From Brevundimonas sp. M20 (lineage in GTDB: Bacteria; Pseudomonadota; Alphaproteobacteria; Caulobacterales; Caulobacteraceae), in contig NZ_CP041243.1 of NCBI RefSeq assembly GCF_006547065.1, positions 1,813,001 to 1,877,000 of the forward strand: a stretch of DNA of 64,000 nt, written 5' to 3'. Numbering within the stretch: the first letter of the stretch is position 1; each line of letters opens with the position of its first letter. A program made the position numbers and the translations under genes. Positions 34,729 through 42,896 of this stretch are shown here, one piece after another. The notes beneath the pieces are model-generated. The model saw only the letters and a list, made by a program, of their open reading frames with translations, ran no database searches and had not been told where the DNA came from.

Positions 34729-35148
34729 ATGTCCTACACTCCTCAAGAAGCTGAAAACCTGCGCATCGTGACGGACGCGCTGACCCAAGCGGCGGGCGAT
34801 TTCACCAAATTCTTCGACGCGATCTTCGCGCCCGACGTCGAATGGACCATCGCCGGTCACGGTCCTGTCGCCCGCACCTATCACGGCATGAAGGATCTGT
34901 TCGACAATGCCGAGGCCGCGCTCTTCGCCCGGTTCTCTGAACCGCTGGCGATCACGACCCGAGGCGTCTGGGCGGACGGGGACGAGGTGTTTGCCCGCAT
35001 CGACAGCCGCAGCCGCGCCCTGGACGGCGAACCCTACCGCAACGGCTACATGTACATCATGACCCTGCAGGACGGGAAAGTCGTCTCCGGCATCGAGTGG
35101 CTCGACCTGAATGCCTATTATGAAATCGTCGGGCGCGTAGCCGTTTAG
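34729..35148 (+). CDS. NTF2-like (SnoaL-fold) protein
   Basis: A 139-residue cytosolic NTF2-like protein: ENLRIVTDALTQAAGD, FFDAIFAPDVEWTIAGHGPV, GVWADGDEVFARIDSRSRAL, VSGIEWLDLNAYYEIVGRV. It is the soluble paralog of the exported protein at 9899-10486. The ATG at 34729 is preceded by AGAAAGG at good spacing. It is regulated by the divergent TetR protein, judging from the operator repeats. Ligand unknown. Confidence 0.85.
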   Translation: MSYTPQEAENLRIVTDALTQAAGDFTKFFDAIFAPDVEWTIAGHGPVARTYHGMKDLFDNAEAALFARFSEPLAITTRGVWADGDEVFARIDSRSRALDGEPYRNGYMYIMTLQDGKVVSGIEWLDLNAYYEIVGRVAV

Positions 35149-35176
35149 GCCTCGGGTCCGCCTCCGGAAGGGGCGA

Positions 35177-35192
35177 CGGGGAGACGTCCCCG
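35177..35192. terminator. hairpin between convergent genes
   Basis: CGGGGA-GACG-TCCCCG forms a 6-bp GC-rich stem with a 4-nt loop between the ends of the NTF2-like gene and the SDR gene. No T tract is present; terminator function is a guess from position. Confidence 0.4.
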
Positions 35193-35222
35193 CCGCCGCC
35201 TCCCCAGGCAGCGCGGCGCGGG

Positions 35223-36137
35223 TCAGCCCAGGCGCAGTTGAACGAGGTCCTCCGAGACATCGAACAGTTTACGCGCGACGGCCAGGTCGAGAGCCTGCGG
35301 CGGAATCTGCGCCTCCGTCGGGTGGCCACGGGTTCCGCCGAGCCGGTCAGGTCCATAGTAGACCCCGCCCTTCGCCTGGGGCGCGGTCGCGGCGAACAAG
35401 GTCGGCAGGGCGCCCTGCGCGACCGGTTGGAACAGAAAGGGCAACAAGCTCCGAACCCGTCCGACAGTGCTGGATCGGCCCGGCGCGTTGAGCAGCAGAT
35501 TGGTGCGGGATATCCCCGGATGCGCGGCGAGGCTTTCCACGCCCCAGCCTCCGGCCTCGCTCCTGCGCTGGAGCTCCAGAGCGAACATCAGGCAGGCGAT
35601 CTTGGACTGGGCGTAGGCGGTCATCGGCTTGTAGTTTCGCCGGGCGTTCAGGTCGTCGAAATCGATCTGCCCCTGGACCGCCGCCAAGCTCGACAGGCTG
35701 ACCACGCGGGACGCACGGCTCTGTCTGAGCAGAGGAAGGAGATGGGCGGTCAGGGCGAAATGTCCCAGATAGTTGGTGCCCAGCTGAAGCTCGAAGCCGT
35801 CCGATGTTTCCTGCCGGGTCGGCGGCGTCATCACTGCGGCGTTGTTGATCAGGATATCCAGGCCGGCCCGCTGATCACGCAGACGCTGGCCGAGCTCGGC
35901 GACCGACGCCAGGCTGGCCAGATCCAGCAGTTCAAACCGAACGTTCGCGGCCGGCGCCTCTCTCCTGATCCGCGCGACCGCCTCGGCTCCGCGTTCGGAA
36001 TTGCGGCCAGCCATGATGACCTCGGCGCCGGCCTTGGCCAAGGCCAGCCCGTCTTCATAGCCGAGCCCGCCGAAACCCGTCACGAGCGCCGAACGGCCCT
36101 GCTGGGAGGGGATGTCGTTCGCGGTCCATTTGGTCAT
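35223..36137 (-). CDS. SDR family oxidoreductase (retinol-dehydrogenase-like)
   Basis: A 304-residue SDR of the protochlorophyllide-reductase/retinol-dehydrogenase-like group. The cofactor loop reads TGFGGLGYE (usually TGxxxGIG), NNAA replaces NNAG, the catalytic Ser is in VVSLSSLAA and the YxxxK motif YAQSK is intact. The ATG at 36137 (MTKWTANDIPSQQG) follows AGGAGACAGTC. No regulator is adjacent, but motif copy C of the AraC_N regulon lies 95 nt upstream at the same distance as for the SDR at 4244. Confidence 0.9.
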   Translation of the reverse strand: MTKWTANDIPSQQGRSALVTGFGGLGYEDGLALAKAGAEVIMAGRNSERGAEAVARIRREAPAANVRFELLDLASLASVAELGQRLRDQRAGLDILINNAAVMTPPTRQETSDGFELQLGTNYLGHFALTAHLLPLLRQSRASRVVSLSSLAAVQGQIDFDDLNARRNYKPMTAYAQSKIACLMFALELQRRSEAGGWGVESLAAHPGISRTNLLLNAPGRSSTVGRVRSLLPFLFQPVAQGALPTLFAATAPQAKGGVYYGPDRLGGTRGHPTEAQIPPQALDLAVARKLFDVSEDLVQLRLG

Positions 36138-36458
36138 GACTGTCTCCTGGCGGGCCGCCCTTCGGCCCTTGCAGCCATGAAAACTTGCGCCTACCCCGCC
36201 CAAACACGAATACCTGAAGCCCCGGGGTTATTGCCTGATCTTACGGCTCGTCCACGGCGGGAACCCGAGAGGCGACGAGACAGGACCGCGGGGCGAGGCC
36301 GAACGCTCCCCGCCCGACGGCCCGGGAGGCCGGCATGGGGGAGACTTCACGACCGCGCCTGGCCCAAACAGCGTCCGAGGGACCCAAGGCGCGCCTCCAG
36401 CGGACCTGCGGTCCGGAGCGGCATCGTCGGGGTCGCCGATGCGCCCCCCCGCAGACGG
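36138..36458. other. intergenic region upstream of the SDR
   Basis: About 320 nt between the SDR start and the end of the aldo/keto reductase gene. It contains the 16-bp AraC_N-regulon motif at 36232. The rest is GC-rich and shows no gene. Confidence 0.45.
36232..36247 (+). promoter_or_regulatory. AraC_N-regulon motif, copy C (no adjacent regulator)
   Basis: TTGCCTGATCTTACGG, 95 nt upstream of the leftward SDR start, in the same orientation and nearly the same distance as copy B (97 nt). Bases beyond the 16-mer also match copy B (CGTC at 36250-36253). This suggests control in trans by one of the AraC_N regulators far to the left. Confidence 0.6.
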
Positions 36459-37490
36459 TCAGGCGGCAGTCCGCGAAGCCGCCTCACGACGCCGCGCCTT
36501 CGGGTCCTTCAGCGGCGGCGGCACATAGTTGGCGTCGTTGGGCCCGATGTCGCCGCCCGGCGGAGCGATACAGTCGATCTCGTCCAGAAGGTCGTCGTCG
36601 AGAGCGACGGCGGCGCCGGCCAGATAGTCGTCCAACTGCTCCATGGTGCGGGGGCCGATGATCGCCGCGGTGACCGCCGGATGGGTCATGACGAAGGCCA
36701 TGGCCATATGCGCCAGGCTGACGCCAGCCTGTTCCGCCAATGGGATCAGCCGCTCGACCGCGTCGAGCTGGCCGGGGTCACGCATCTGGTTGGGGAAATA
36801 GCGCGCCCGGAGGCTATCGGGCGTCTCCTCCCCCTTTCGGTATTTGCCCGTGAGCATCCCTTTGGCGAGCGGGCTCCAGACCAGGGCGCCCATGCCGTAG
36901 CGTTGGCACACCGGCAGCACCTCGCGTTCGATGCCCCGGTTCAGGATCGAGTATGGGGGCTGTTCGGTGCGGAAACGCGCCAGCCCACGCCGTTCGGCGA
37001 CCCACTGCGCCTCGACGATGTCGGACGCGGGGAAGGTCGAAGAGCCGATCGCCCGAACCTTGCCCGCGCGCATCAGGTCCGTCAGGACGGAGAGGGGCTC
37101 CTCAATATCCGTCTCCGGTGACGGCCGATGTATCTGATAAAGGTCGATATGGTCGGTCTGCAGCCGCTTGAGGGACGCCTCGACGGCGCGCGTGATCCAG
37201 CGGCGGGAGTTCCCCTGCATGTTCGGATCGTCGCCCATGGGCAGATGCACCTTGGTGGCGAGCACGACGTCGTCCCGACGCCCCTTCAGCGCCTTGCCGA
37301 CGACGACTTCGGACTCCCCTCGGCTGTAGCCGTCGGCGGTGTCGATAAAGTTGATCCCGGCGTCCAGCGCCCGGTGGACCATGCGGACCCCGTCCTCATG
37401 ATCGGGGGATCCGGGCGAGCCGAACATCATCGCGCCGAGGCAATAGGGGCTGACCTTGATGCCGGTGCGTCCGAGAGAGCGATACTGCAT
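36459..37490 (-). CDS. aldo/keto reductase
   Basis: A 343-residue AKR with a TIM-barrel fold. FIDTADGYSRGESEVVVGKA holds the catalytic Asp/Tyr, VVLATKVHLP the Lys, and DLYQIHRPSPETDIEE the His. The NADPH-binding end is AAIIGPRTMEQLDDYL. The ATG at 37490 (MQYRSLGRTGIKVSPYCLG) is the usual family start; the upstream extension is not conserved. It is divergent from a TetR regulator with a 38-nt nested palindrome between them. Reduces aldehydes or ketones; the substrate is not deducible. Confidence 0.94.
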   Translation of the reverse strand: MQYRSLGRTGIKVSPYCLGAMMFGSPGSPDHEDGVRMVHRALDAGINFIDTADGYSRGESEVVVGKALKGRRDDVVLATKVHLPMGDDPNMQGNSRRWITRAVEASLKRLQTDHIDLYQIHRPSPETDIEEPLSVLTDLMRAGKVRAIGSSTFPASDIVEAQWVAERRGLARFRTEQPPYSILNRGIEREVLPVCQRYGMGALVWSPLAKGMLTGKYRKGEETPDSLRARYFPNQMRDPGQLDAVERLIPLAEQAGVSLAHMAMAFVMTHPAVTAAIIGPRTMEQLDDYLAGAAVALDDDLLDEIDCIAPPGGDIGPNDANYVPPPLKDPKARRREAASRTAA

Positions 37491-37547
37491 GACGGGAATC
37501 CTTGCTGGGGGCTGGCCGCCATCGCATTCGCGCGGTAGAACACGAAG

Positions 37548-37585
37548 CGGAACGATATTCCGGATATAACCGGAACCATGTTCCG
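37548..37585. promoter_or_regulatory. 38-nt nested palindrome, probable TetR operator
   Basis: CGGAAC-N4-TTCCGG-N6-CCGGAA-N4-GTTCCG, with inner and outer arms sharing one exact centre (37566.5). It lies 19 nt from the TetR GTG and 58 nt from the aldo/keto reductase ATG. Symmetry at two levels fits cooperative binding of two repressor dimers. Confidence 0.65.
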
Positions 37586-37603
37586 TTTGCAAGAAGGCTT
37601 GAC

Positions 37604-38215
37604 GTGGACGAGACGGTGCCCAATGCCGGGGGATCAAACCCCGCGATCGCGGGCCGGCGGGTCCGTGCCGACGCGCAGCGCAATCTCGACATCGTGCTTG
37701 CGGCGGCCAAGGCCGTGTTCGCGGAAGGCGGCGTCGATGCGCCGGTGCGTGAGATCGCGGATCGTGCGGGGGTCGGGGTCGGCACCCTCTATCGCCACTT
37801 CCCGAAACGCGCCGACCTGATCGCGGCGGTCTTCCGTCGTGAGATGGACGCCTGCGCCGACGCGGCGCCCGCCCTGGCCGCCGAACACCCGCCCGTGGAG
37901 GCCTTGGGGAACTGGCTGCAGCTTTATGTCGGCTTCGTGGGCGCCAAACGGGGGCTGGCCAAGGCCCTGCATTCGGGCGATCCCGCCTTCGACGCCCTGC
38001 CCGGCTATTTCGATCAGAGACTCCGGCCGGCCTTCCGGACGCTTTTCGACGCCGCGCTGACCGCCGGCGCCATCCGGACCGACATGGAGCCGGACGAGAT
38101 TCTCAACGCCGTCGCTCACCTCGGAATGTCGGCGAGTCCGGACAAGCCCGGACAATCCGAAAGGCTGGTAGGCCTGCTCATTGACGGTCTGCGACGGAAT
38201 CCCGTCGGCGGCTGA
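37604..38215 (+). CDS. TetR family regulator of the aldo/keto reductase
   Basis: A 203-residue regulator. HTH at about residues 24-70 (NLDIVLAAAKAVFAEGGVDA, PVREIADRAGVGVGTLYRHF, PKRADLIAAVFRRE), then a SbtR-like C-terminal domain (GNWLQLYVGFVGAKRGLAKA, RLRPAFRTLFDAALTAGAI, EPDEILNAVAHLGMS). The GTG at 37604 is preceded by AAGAAGG at 7-8 nt. It is divergent from the aldo/keto reductase. Confidence 0.9.
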   Translation: MDETVPNAGGSNPAIAGRRVRADAQRNLDIVLAAAKAVFAEGGVDAPVREIADRAGVGVGTLYRHFPKRADLIAAVFRREMDACADAAPALAAEHPPVEALGNWLQLYVGFVGAKRGLAKALHSGDPAFDALPGYFDQRLRPAFRTLFDAALTAGAIRTDMEPDEILNAVAHLGMSASPDKPGQSERLVGLLIDGLRRNPVGG

Positions 38216-38671
38216 AGACGACGAGGCCGCTGCGGTGATCGCACCTCGCCCGACGTCCTGCCAGTCCATCCCCGGGGCGGGCCGCTGGTCAGGCCACCTA
38301 GCGCCGGTAATCTCCCGCGAGCGTCGCCATACCGGCCTCAAACCACCTACGACGCGTAAGGCCAGAGCTCAAGCGATACCGCGGCAGGCGCAGAGAACTC
38401 CAAGCGTCAGGGCGCCCCCGGCCGCTACGCCATGCGCATCGGCCCCCGCGCGCGGCACCCCGACCTTCCGGTTTCGCGGCCGGTTCAGAGGCGCGAATCA
38501 ATTTGACCGAGCCTGAACAGCCATGAACGGCCCTGAAGCGAGACCGGCCGCACCCGAGCCTGGCGCGGCACCCAGAATCGGTCTGCTCCCCATATGCTCC
38601 CCAAGGCCCAATTGCTAAGGGGCCGCCCGAGAGCGACCCCTTAAAATCCGCCATAAAACCAAAAGGTTAGA
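38216..38671. other. non-coding junction between accessory and core DNA
   Basis: About 455 nt between the last accessory gene and the 3' end of tRNA-Pro. No convincing gene. Near 38616-38643 a stem of complementary AAGGGG/CCCCTT type lies downstream of the tRNA and could end its transcript. The tRNA 3' end faces the accessory side, as expected for an integration site, but no integrase or second att copy is seen. Confidence 0.45.
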
Positions 38672-38748
<77 letters not shown>

Positions 38749-38803
38749 AGAGGGGCTCCCCTATAGACGGGGTCGCGCGTCGCGCAAACCGAAAAATAGG
38801 CCT

Positions 38804-39244
38804 TCAGGCGGTTCTCGTCAGAGCGGCTTCCAGACGGGCCCGCGCCCCCTCCAGTTCGGCCAGCACCTGACGCAGGCGGACCGTGGATACGGGAGCGGCG
38901 GTCGTCTCCCCCGCCGGCTGCGGCGCGGGCGCTTGCGCCGTCGCGCCTTCAGGCTCGAAGCTGACCAGCCCCTCCGGGTCGCCCCAGGCCGCGATCCGCT
39001 TGAGGCCCTGTTCCTTGTACAGACGCTGCACGCCCTTGATGGTCAGGCCCTCGTCGTGCAGCAGCCGCTTCACGGCCTTCAGCACCACCAGATCCTGCGG
39101 GCGATAGAAACGACGCCCGCCCGCGCGCTTCAGCGGGGAGACGAAGGTGAACTTGGTCTCCCAGAAGCGCAGGACATGCTGCGGCGCGCCGATCTCATCA
39201 GCGGCTTCCGAGATGGTCCTGAAGGCGTTGGGGCTCTTGGCCAC
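38804..39244 (-). CDS. MerR family transcriptional regulator
   Basis: A 146-residue MerR-type protein: N-terminal winged helix (AFRTISEAADEIGAPQHVLR, FWETKFTFVSPLKRAGGRR, FYRPQDLVVLKAVKRLL) and a C-terminal helical tail without a metal-binding Cys motif. Its position immediately after ihfA is conserved in many alphaproteobacteria. The regulated genes are not known from the sequence. 5 nt after the ihfA stop, so likely cotranscribed. Confidence 0.93.
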   Translation of the reverse strand: MAKSPNAFRTISEAADEIGAPQHVLRFWETKFTFVSPLKRAGGRRFYRPQDLVVLKAVKRLLHDEGLTIKGVQRLYKEQGLKRIAAWGDPEGLVSFEPEGATAQAPAPQPAGETTAAPVSTVRLRQVLAELEGARARLEAALTRTA

Positions 39245-39249
39245 GGGGC

Positions 39250-39552
39250 TCAGTCGGTGACGACGGCGTCGTGCACCCGGCCCTTCATGATCTGGGAGGC
39301 GCGGAAACTGATGACCCGGCGCGGGTTGATCGCCGCCGGTTCGCCGGTCTTGGGGTTACGGCCCATCCGGGCGCGCTTTTCGCGAACCTGGAAGACGCCG
39401 AAGCCGGACAGCTTCACGGTCTCGCCGCGCTCCAGCGACTCGACGATCAGCTCCAGTGTGCGCTCGACCATGGTCGAACACTCCTGTCGCGACAGTCCCA
39501 CTTCGTCGTGGACAGCCTCGCAGAGATCAGCGCGGGTCAGGGTCTGCGTCAC
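39250..39552 (-). CDS. ihfA: integration host factor subunit alpha
   Basis: A 100-residue DNABII protein: TLTRADLCEAVHDEVGLSRQ, VKLSGFGVFQVREKRARMGR and NPKTGEPAAINPRRVISFRA. The beta-arm (RNPKTGE) inserts into the minor groove; pairs with IhfB (elsewhere) to bend DNA at promoters and recombination sites. It lies downstream of fabH and upstream of the merR-type gene in the conserved order. Confidence 0.96.
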   Translation of the reverse strand: MTQTLTRADLCEAVHDEVGLSRQECSTMVERTLELIVESLERGETVKLSGFGVFQVREKRARMGRNPKTGEPAAINPRRVISFRASQIMKGRVHDAVVTD

Positions 39553-39623
39553 TCACTCCCCCTCAATCGTCAGTGCGGGCCCATAAAAGGGCAAGCGTCG
39601 TCAAATGGAAAGCTGAAATCGCG

Positions 39624-40601
39624 TTACAGACGAATCGCGCAGGCGCCCCAGGTCAGACCGCCGCCCATGGCTTCCATCACCACCAGATCGCCGCGCTTGA
39701 TCCGGCCATCCCTGATCGCCGCGTCCAGAGCCAGCGGGATGGAGGCGGCGGAGGTGTTGGCGTGCATGGCGACGGTCGAGATCACCTTGTTCTCGTCCAG
39801 CCCCAGCCGGTCGCCGACGCCGCGGATGATGCGCTGGTTGGCCTGGTGCGGCACGAACCAGTCGACCTCCGGCACCTTGATGTTCGAGGCGTCGCAGGCG
39901 GCGGTGATGGCTTCGGCGATATTGACGACCGCGTGGCGGAAGACCTGATTGCCCGCCATCCGCAGGTGGCCCACCGTGCCGGTCGTGGCCGGGCCGCCGT
40001 CGACATACAGAAGATCCGTCTTGGAGCCGTCGCATCGCAGGGCGAAGCCCAGCAGGCCGGTGTCGGCCTTGGTCCCCTGCCCTTCGCGCGGCTCGACCAC
40101 CAGCGCCCCGGCGCCGTCGCCGAACAGAACGCAGGTGGTGCGGTCGGTCCAGTCCATCAGCCGGGTCATTTCCTCGGCGCCGATAACCAGGGCGCATTTG
40201 GCCAGACCGCGCGCGACGAAGCCGTCCGCGACGCTCAGCGCATAGACGAAACCCGAGCAGACCGCCTGAACATCGAAGGCGATGCCCACCGGCGCTCCCA
40301 GCTTGCGCTGCACGATCGAGGCGGTGGCCGGGAAGGTCATGTCCGGCGTGGTCGTGGCGACGATGATCAGATCAACGTCCGCCGCCGACTTTCCGGCGTC
40401 GATGAGGGCGCGCTTGGCGGCCTCGACCGCCAGATCGCTGGTCGGCTGGTCGTCGCGGGCCTTGTGCCGCTGCTTGATGCCGGTGCGTTCCTGAATCCAC
40501 TCGTCCGAGGTGTCGACCGTCTTGGCCAGTTCGGCGTTGGTGACGATCTGCTCGGGAAGGAAGGAACCGACGCCGGTCACGGCGCTGCGGGTGACGCTCA
40601 C
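39624..40601 (-). CDS. fabH: beta-ketoacyl-ACP synthase III
   Basis: A 325-residue condensing enzyme that starts fatty acid synthesis by joining acetyl-CoA and malonyl-ACP. The catalytic triad is visible: Cys in DVQAVCSGFVYAL, His in WFVPHQANQRII and Asn in MHANTSAASIPLAL. GFVYALSVAD and GDGAGALVVEP are family blocks. Its start overlaps the plsX stop (ATGA). It is cytosolic and precedes ihfA. Confidence 0.98.
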   Translation of the reverse strand: MSVTRSAVTGVGSFLPEQIVTNAELAKTVDTSDEWIQERTGIKQRHKARDDQPTSDLAVEAAKRALIDAGKSAADVDLIIVATTTPDMTFPATASIVQRKLGAPVGIAFDVQAVCSGFVYALSVADGFVARGLAKCALVIGAEEMTRLMDWTDRTTCVLFGDGAGALVVEPREGQGTKADTGLLGFALRCDGSKTDLLYVDGGPATTGTVGHLRMAGNQVFRHAVVNIAEAITAACDASNIKVPEVDWFVPHQANQRIIRGVGDRLGLDENKVISTVAMHANTSAASIPLALDAAIRDGRIKRGDLVVMEAMGGGLTWGACAIRL

Positions 40602-41677
40602 TGGAAAGTCTCCATGGCCGCGTCCGCGTCGGGCGCGGGCGGCTGCTCAAGCACGGCGGTCAATCGCTGCAGATTGGCCCCCACCTTGGTCATATAGTCA
40701 CTGCGGGCCAGATCGACAGCGATCCGGATCGCGGCGCCGAACCCGTCGGCCGTCGCGCCGCCGTGGCTTTTCACCACGATGCCGTTCAGGCCCAGCAGCG
40801 GGCCGCCGTTGATGGCGTTGGGGTCGATCCGGGCGCTCATCCGCTTGAGCGCCGCATAGGCCAGCGCCGCCCCGGCCTTGGCCAGCAGGCTGGACGTCAG
40901 GGCGTCGCGGGTCAGGCCGCCGATGAATTTGGCCACGCCCTCGGCGGTCTTCAGGGCGATGTTGCCGGTGAAGCCGTCGGTGACGATCACATCGACCGTG
41001 CCCTTGGCGATGTCATCGCCCTCGACAAAACCATGGTAGGCCAGCCCGAAGTCGCCCTCACGCAACAGACGGGCGGCCTCACGGACCTCCTCGTGACCCT
41101 TCATGTCCTCGGAGCCGACGTTCAGGATACCGATGGTCGGCCTGGCGACGCCGTGCACGGCGGTCATGAAGGCCTCGCCCATGATGGCGAACTCGACCAG
41201 CTGGGCCGCGTCGCTTTCCACGTTCGCGCCGACGTCCAGAACCGCGGTGACGCCACGCTTGGTCGGCCAGCTGGCGACAATGGCCGGACGCTCCAGACCG
41301 GGCGCGGACATGCGCAGGATCAGCTTGGAGATCGCCATCAGGGCGCCGGTGTTGCCGGCCGATACGACCGCGCCCGCCTCGCCGGTCTTCACCGCCTCGA
41401 TGGCGTTCCACAGGCTGGAGCCCTTGCCTCGGCGCATGGCGGTGGCGGGCTTCTCGTCCATGGCCACCACCTTGTCGGTGTGACGGACGTCGCAAATGTC
41501 GTCGCCGAGCCCCAGACGGGCCATCTCGGCGCGAATCGCGGCCTCATCGCCGTTCAGCAGGAAGCGGACGCCTTCGCCGCCATGACGTTTGCGGTACTCG
41601 CAGATGCCACCGACCACGACCGGCGGCCCGTGGTCCCCACCCATGGCGTCAAGCGAGATCAGAACTGGGGAAGGCAA
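40598..41677 (-). CDS. plsX: phosphate acyltransferase
   Basis: A 359-residue enzyme that makes acyl-phosphate from acyl-ACP for phospholipid synthesis. SLDAMGGDHGPPVVVGG at the N-terminus, VVSAGNTGALMAISKLILR and VIVTDGFTGNIALKTAEGVA are PlsX signatures. The start is TTG at 41677 (PSPVLISLDAMGG). rpmF, which precedes plsX in many bacteria, is not in the 92-nt gap to the DUF177 gene. Confidence 0.97.
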   Translation of the reverse strand: MPSPVLISLDAMGGDHGPPVVVGGICEYRKRHGGEGVRFLLNGDEAAIRAEMARLGLGDDICDVRHTDKVVAMDEKPATAMRRGKGSSLWNAIEAVKTGEAGAVVSAGNTGALMAISKLILRMSAPGLERPAIVASWPTKRGVTAVLDVGANVESDAAQLVEFAIMGEAFMTAVHGVARPTIGILNVGSEDMKGHEEVREAARLLREGDFGLAYHGFVEGDDIAKGTVDVIVTDGFTGNIALKTAEGVAKFIGGLTRDALTSSLLAKAGAALAYAALKRMSARIDPNAINGGPLLGLNGIVVKSHGGATADGFGAAIRIAVDLARSDYMTKVGANLQRLTAVLEQPPAPDADAAMETFQ

Positions 41678-41769
41678 GCCGTTTCGACTCCGTCGCGCCG
41701 TAAGCCTCGGCGCTGGTCAGGCGCGACGATAGCGCCGCGCGGGGGGGATGCAACCGGGTGGACGCCGCG

Positions 41770-42282
41770 TCAACCTTCGTCGGACGAGCGCAGGCCCTTC
41801 AGCACGGCGAAAGGCGAGATTTCAGCGGGCTCGGGCGGCTGTACGAATTCGGCGCCCGGCTTGCGCGGGAAAGGGTCCAGTCGCAGCGCCAGCTGCTCCA
41901 CGACGTACTGACCGAGATCGATCTGGCCATCCTCGACCACGTCCGGCGATTCGTCCTCGAGGGTGATCACGATCTCCTCGCTGTCCTCCTCGACCGGCTC
42001 CGCCAGTTGCACGCTGAAGCGGTCATCGATCTCCAGCGGCAGCGGCTCCAGCGTGATTCCGCAGGTCTGGGCCAACCGCGCGCGCAGTCGCCCGGTCAGC
42101 GACCAGCCCGCCGCCGTCGGGACCAACTCGACATCGGCCTCGAACAGATCCAGCGAGGCCAGATCGAGCGCCTTGATGATCCGGCGGATCGCAGCGGCGT
42201 CAGGCGTCAGGGTGCGTTTCACGCCCGCGCCGATCCGATGCAGGCGGACAGGCTCGCTATAGGGCAGTTCGGACGCGCTCAT
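41770..42282 (-). CDS. yceD: DUF177 (YceD) family protein
   Basis: A 170-residue protein of the DUF177/YceD family, linked to ribosomal RNA and L32 processing in other bacteria. Blocks visible: AQTCGITLEPLPLEIDDRFS, then acidic EEDSEEIVITLEDESPDVVE and the C-terminal DLGQYVVEQLALRLDPFPRK PGAEF. The usual second Cys of the family's metal site is not seen. The ATG at 42282 overlaps the stop of the upstream cytochrome chaperone gene. Confidence 0.9.
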   Translation of the reverse strand: MSASELPYSEPVRLHRIGAGVKRTLTPDAAAIRRIIKALDLASLDLFEADVELVPTAAGWSLTGRLRARLAQTCGITLEPLPLEIDDRFSVQLAEPVEEDSEEIVITLEDESPDVVEDGQIDLGQYVVEQLALRLDPFPRKPGAEFVQPPEPAEISPFAVLKGLRSSDEG

Positions 42283-42809
42283 GCCGACACCTCGGCCCAT
42301 GCGGGCGCCTTCATCACATCGGCGAACGACTGCGCCGCCAGTTGCGTCCGGCTGTTCAGGGCATAGGCGGCCAGCGCATCGCCGTCCGAGGCCGTTTCGC
42401 TTTCCAGCACATTGCGGGCCAGCCGTTCGGCCAACAGGGCGGCGTCGCCGTCCCGCAGCGGTTGTTCATAGGCGCTCATGCGACCGTACAGGCTTTCGCC
42501 CAGCTTGCGCATCTTCTTGCCGACAGAGACGTCGCCGACGCCCAGTTCACGCAATGTGTGGTCCAGAGCCGACACATAGGTGTCGAACAGCTGCTGGCCC
42601 GCATCACCGCCCTGCTCCGTTCCCTCGTCCTTCAGACGCATGGTCAGCAGCAGCATGTGCAAGGTGTAGAGCTCGAAACGCGCGTCGATGCGGTCCGGCA
42701 CGCCCAGCGCCGTGTAGAAGCGCGGCTCGCGCGCCTGACGCACCACCTGCTCGTAAAGGCCGTCGCCAACGCGTTCTCGGCGGAAAGATCGGAGAAGATT
42801 TTGAAGCAT
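42279..42809 (-). CDS. ubiquinol-cytochrome c chaperone family protein (CBP3-like)
   Basis: A 176-residue helical protein of PF03981: GLYEQVVRQAREPRFYTALG, VPDRIDARFELYTLHMLLLT, LFDTYVSALDHTLRELGVGD, VSVGKKMRKLGESLYGRMSA. The mitochondrial relative Cbp3/UQCC1 helps assemble cytochrome bc1. Cytosolic or membrane-peripheral. Divergent from bamE (88 nt). Coupled to yceD by ATGA. Confidence 0.93.
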   Translation of the reverse strand: MLQNLLRSFRRERVGDGLYEQVVRQAREPRFYTALGVPDRIDARFELYTLHMLLLTMRLKDEGTEQGGDAGQQLFDTYVSALDHTLRELGVGDVSVGKKMRKLGESLYGRMSAYEQPLRDGDAALLAERLARNVLESETASDGDALAAYALNSRTQLAAQSFADVMKAPAWAEVSA

Positions 42810-42896
42810 GTTTCACGGCCCCTTTTCCGCCGCGCCGTTGAACTAAGGCTCGGCTCCGGTTAGGTCAAAGACCTTGTTCTGTCGCAGGCGCCGCCA

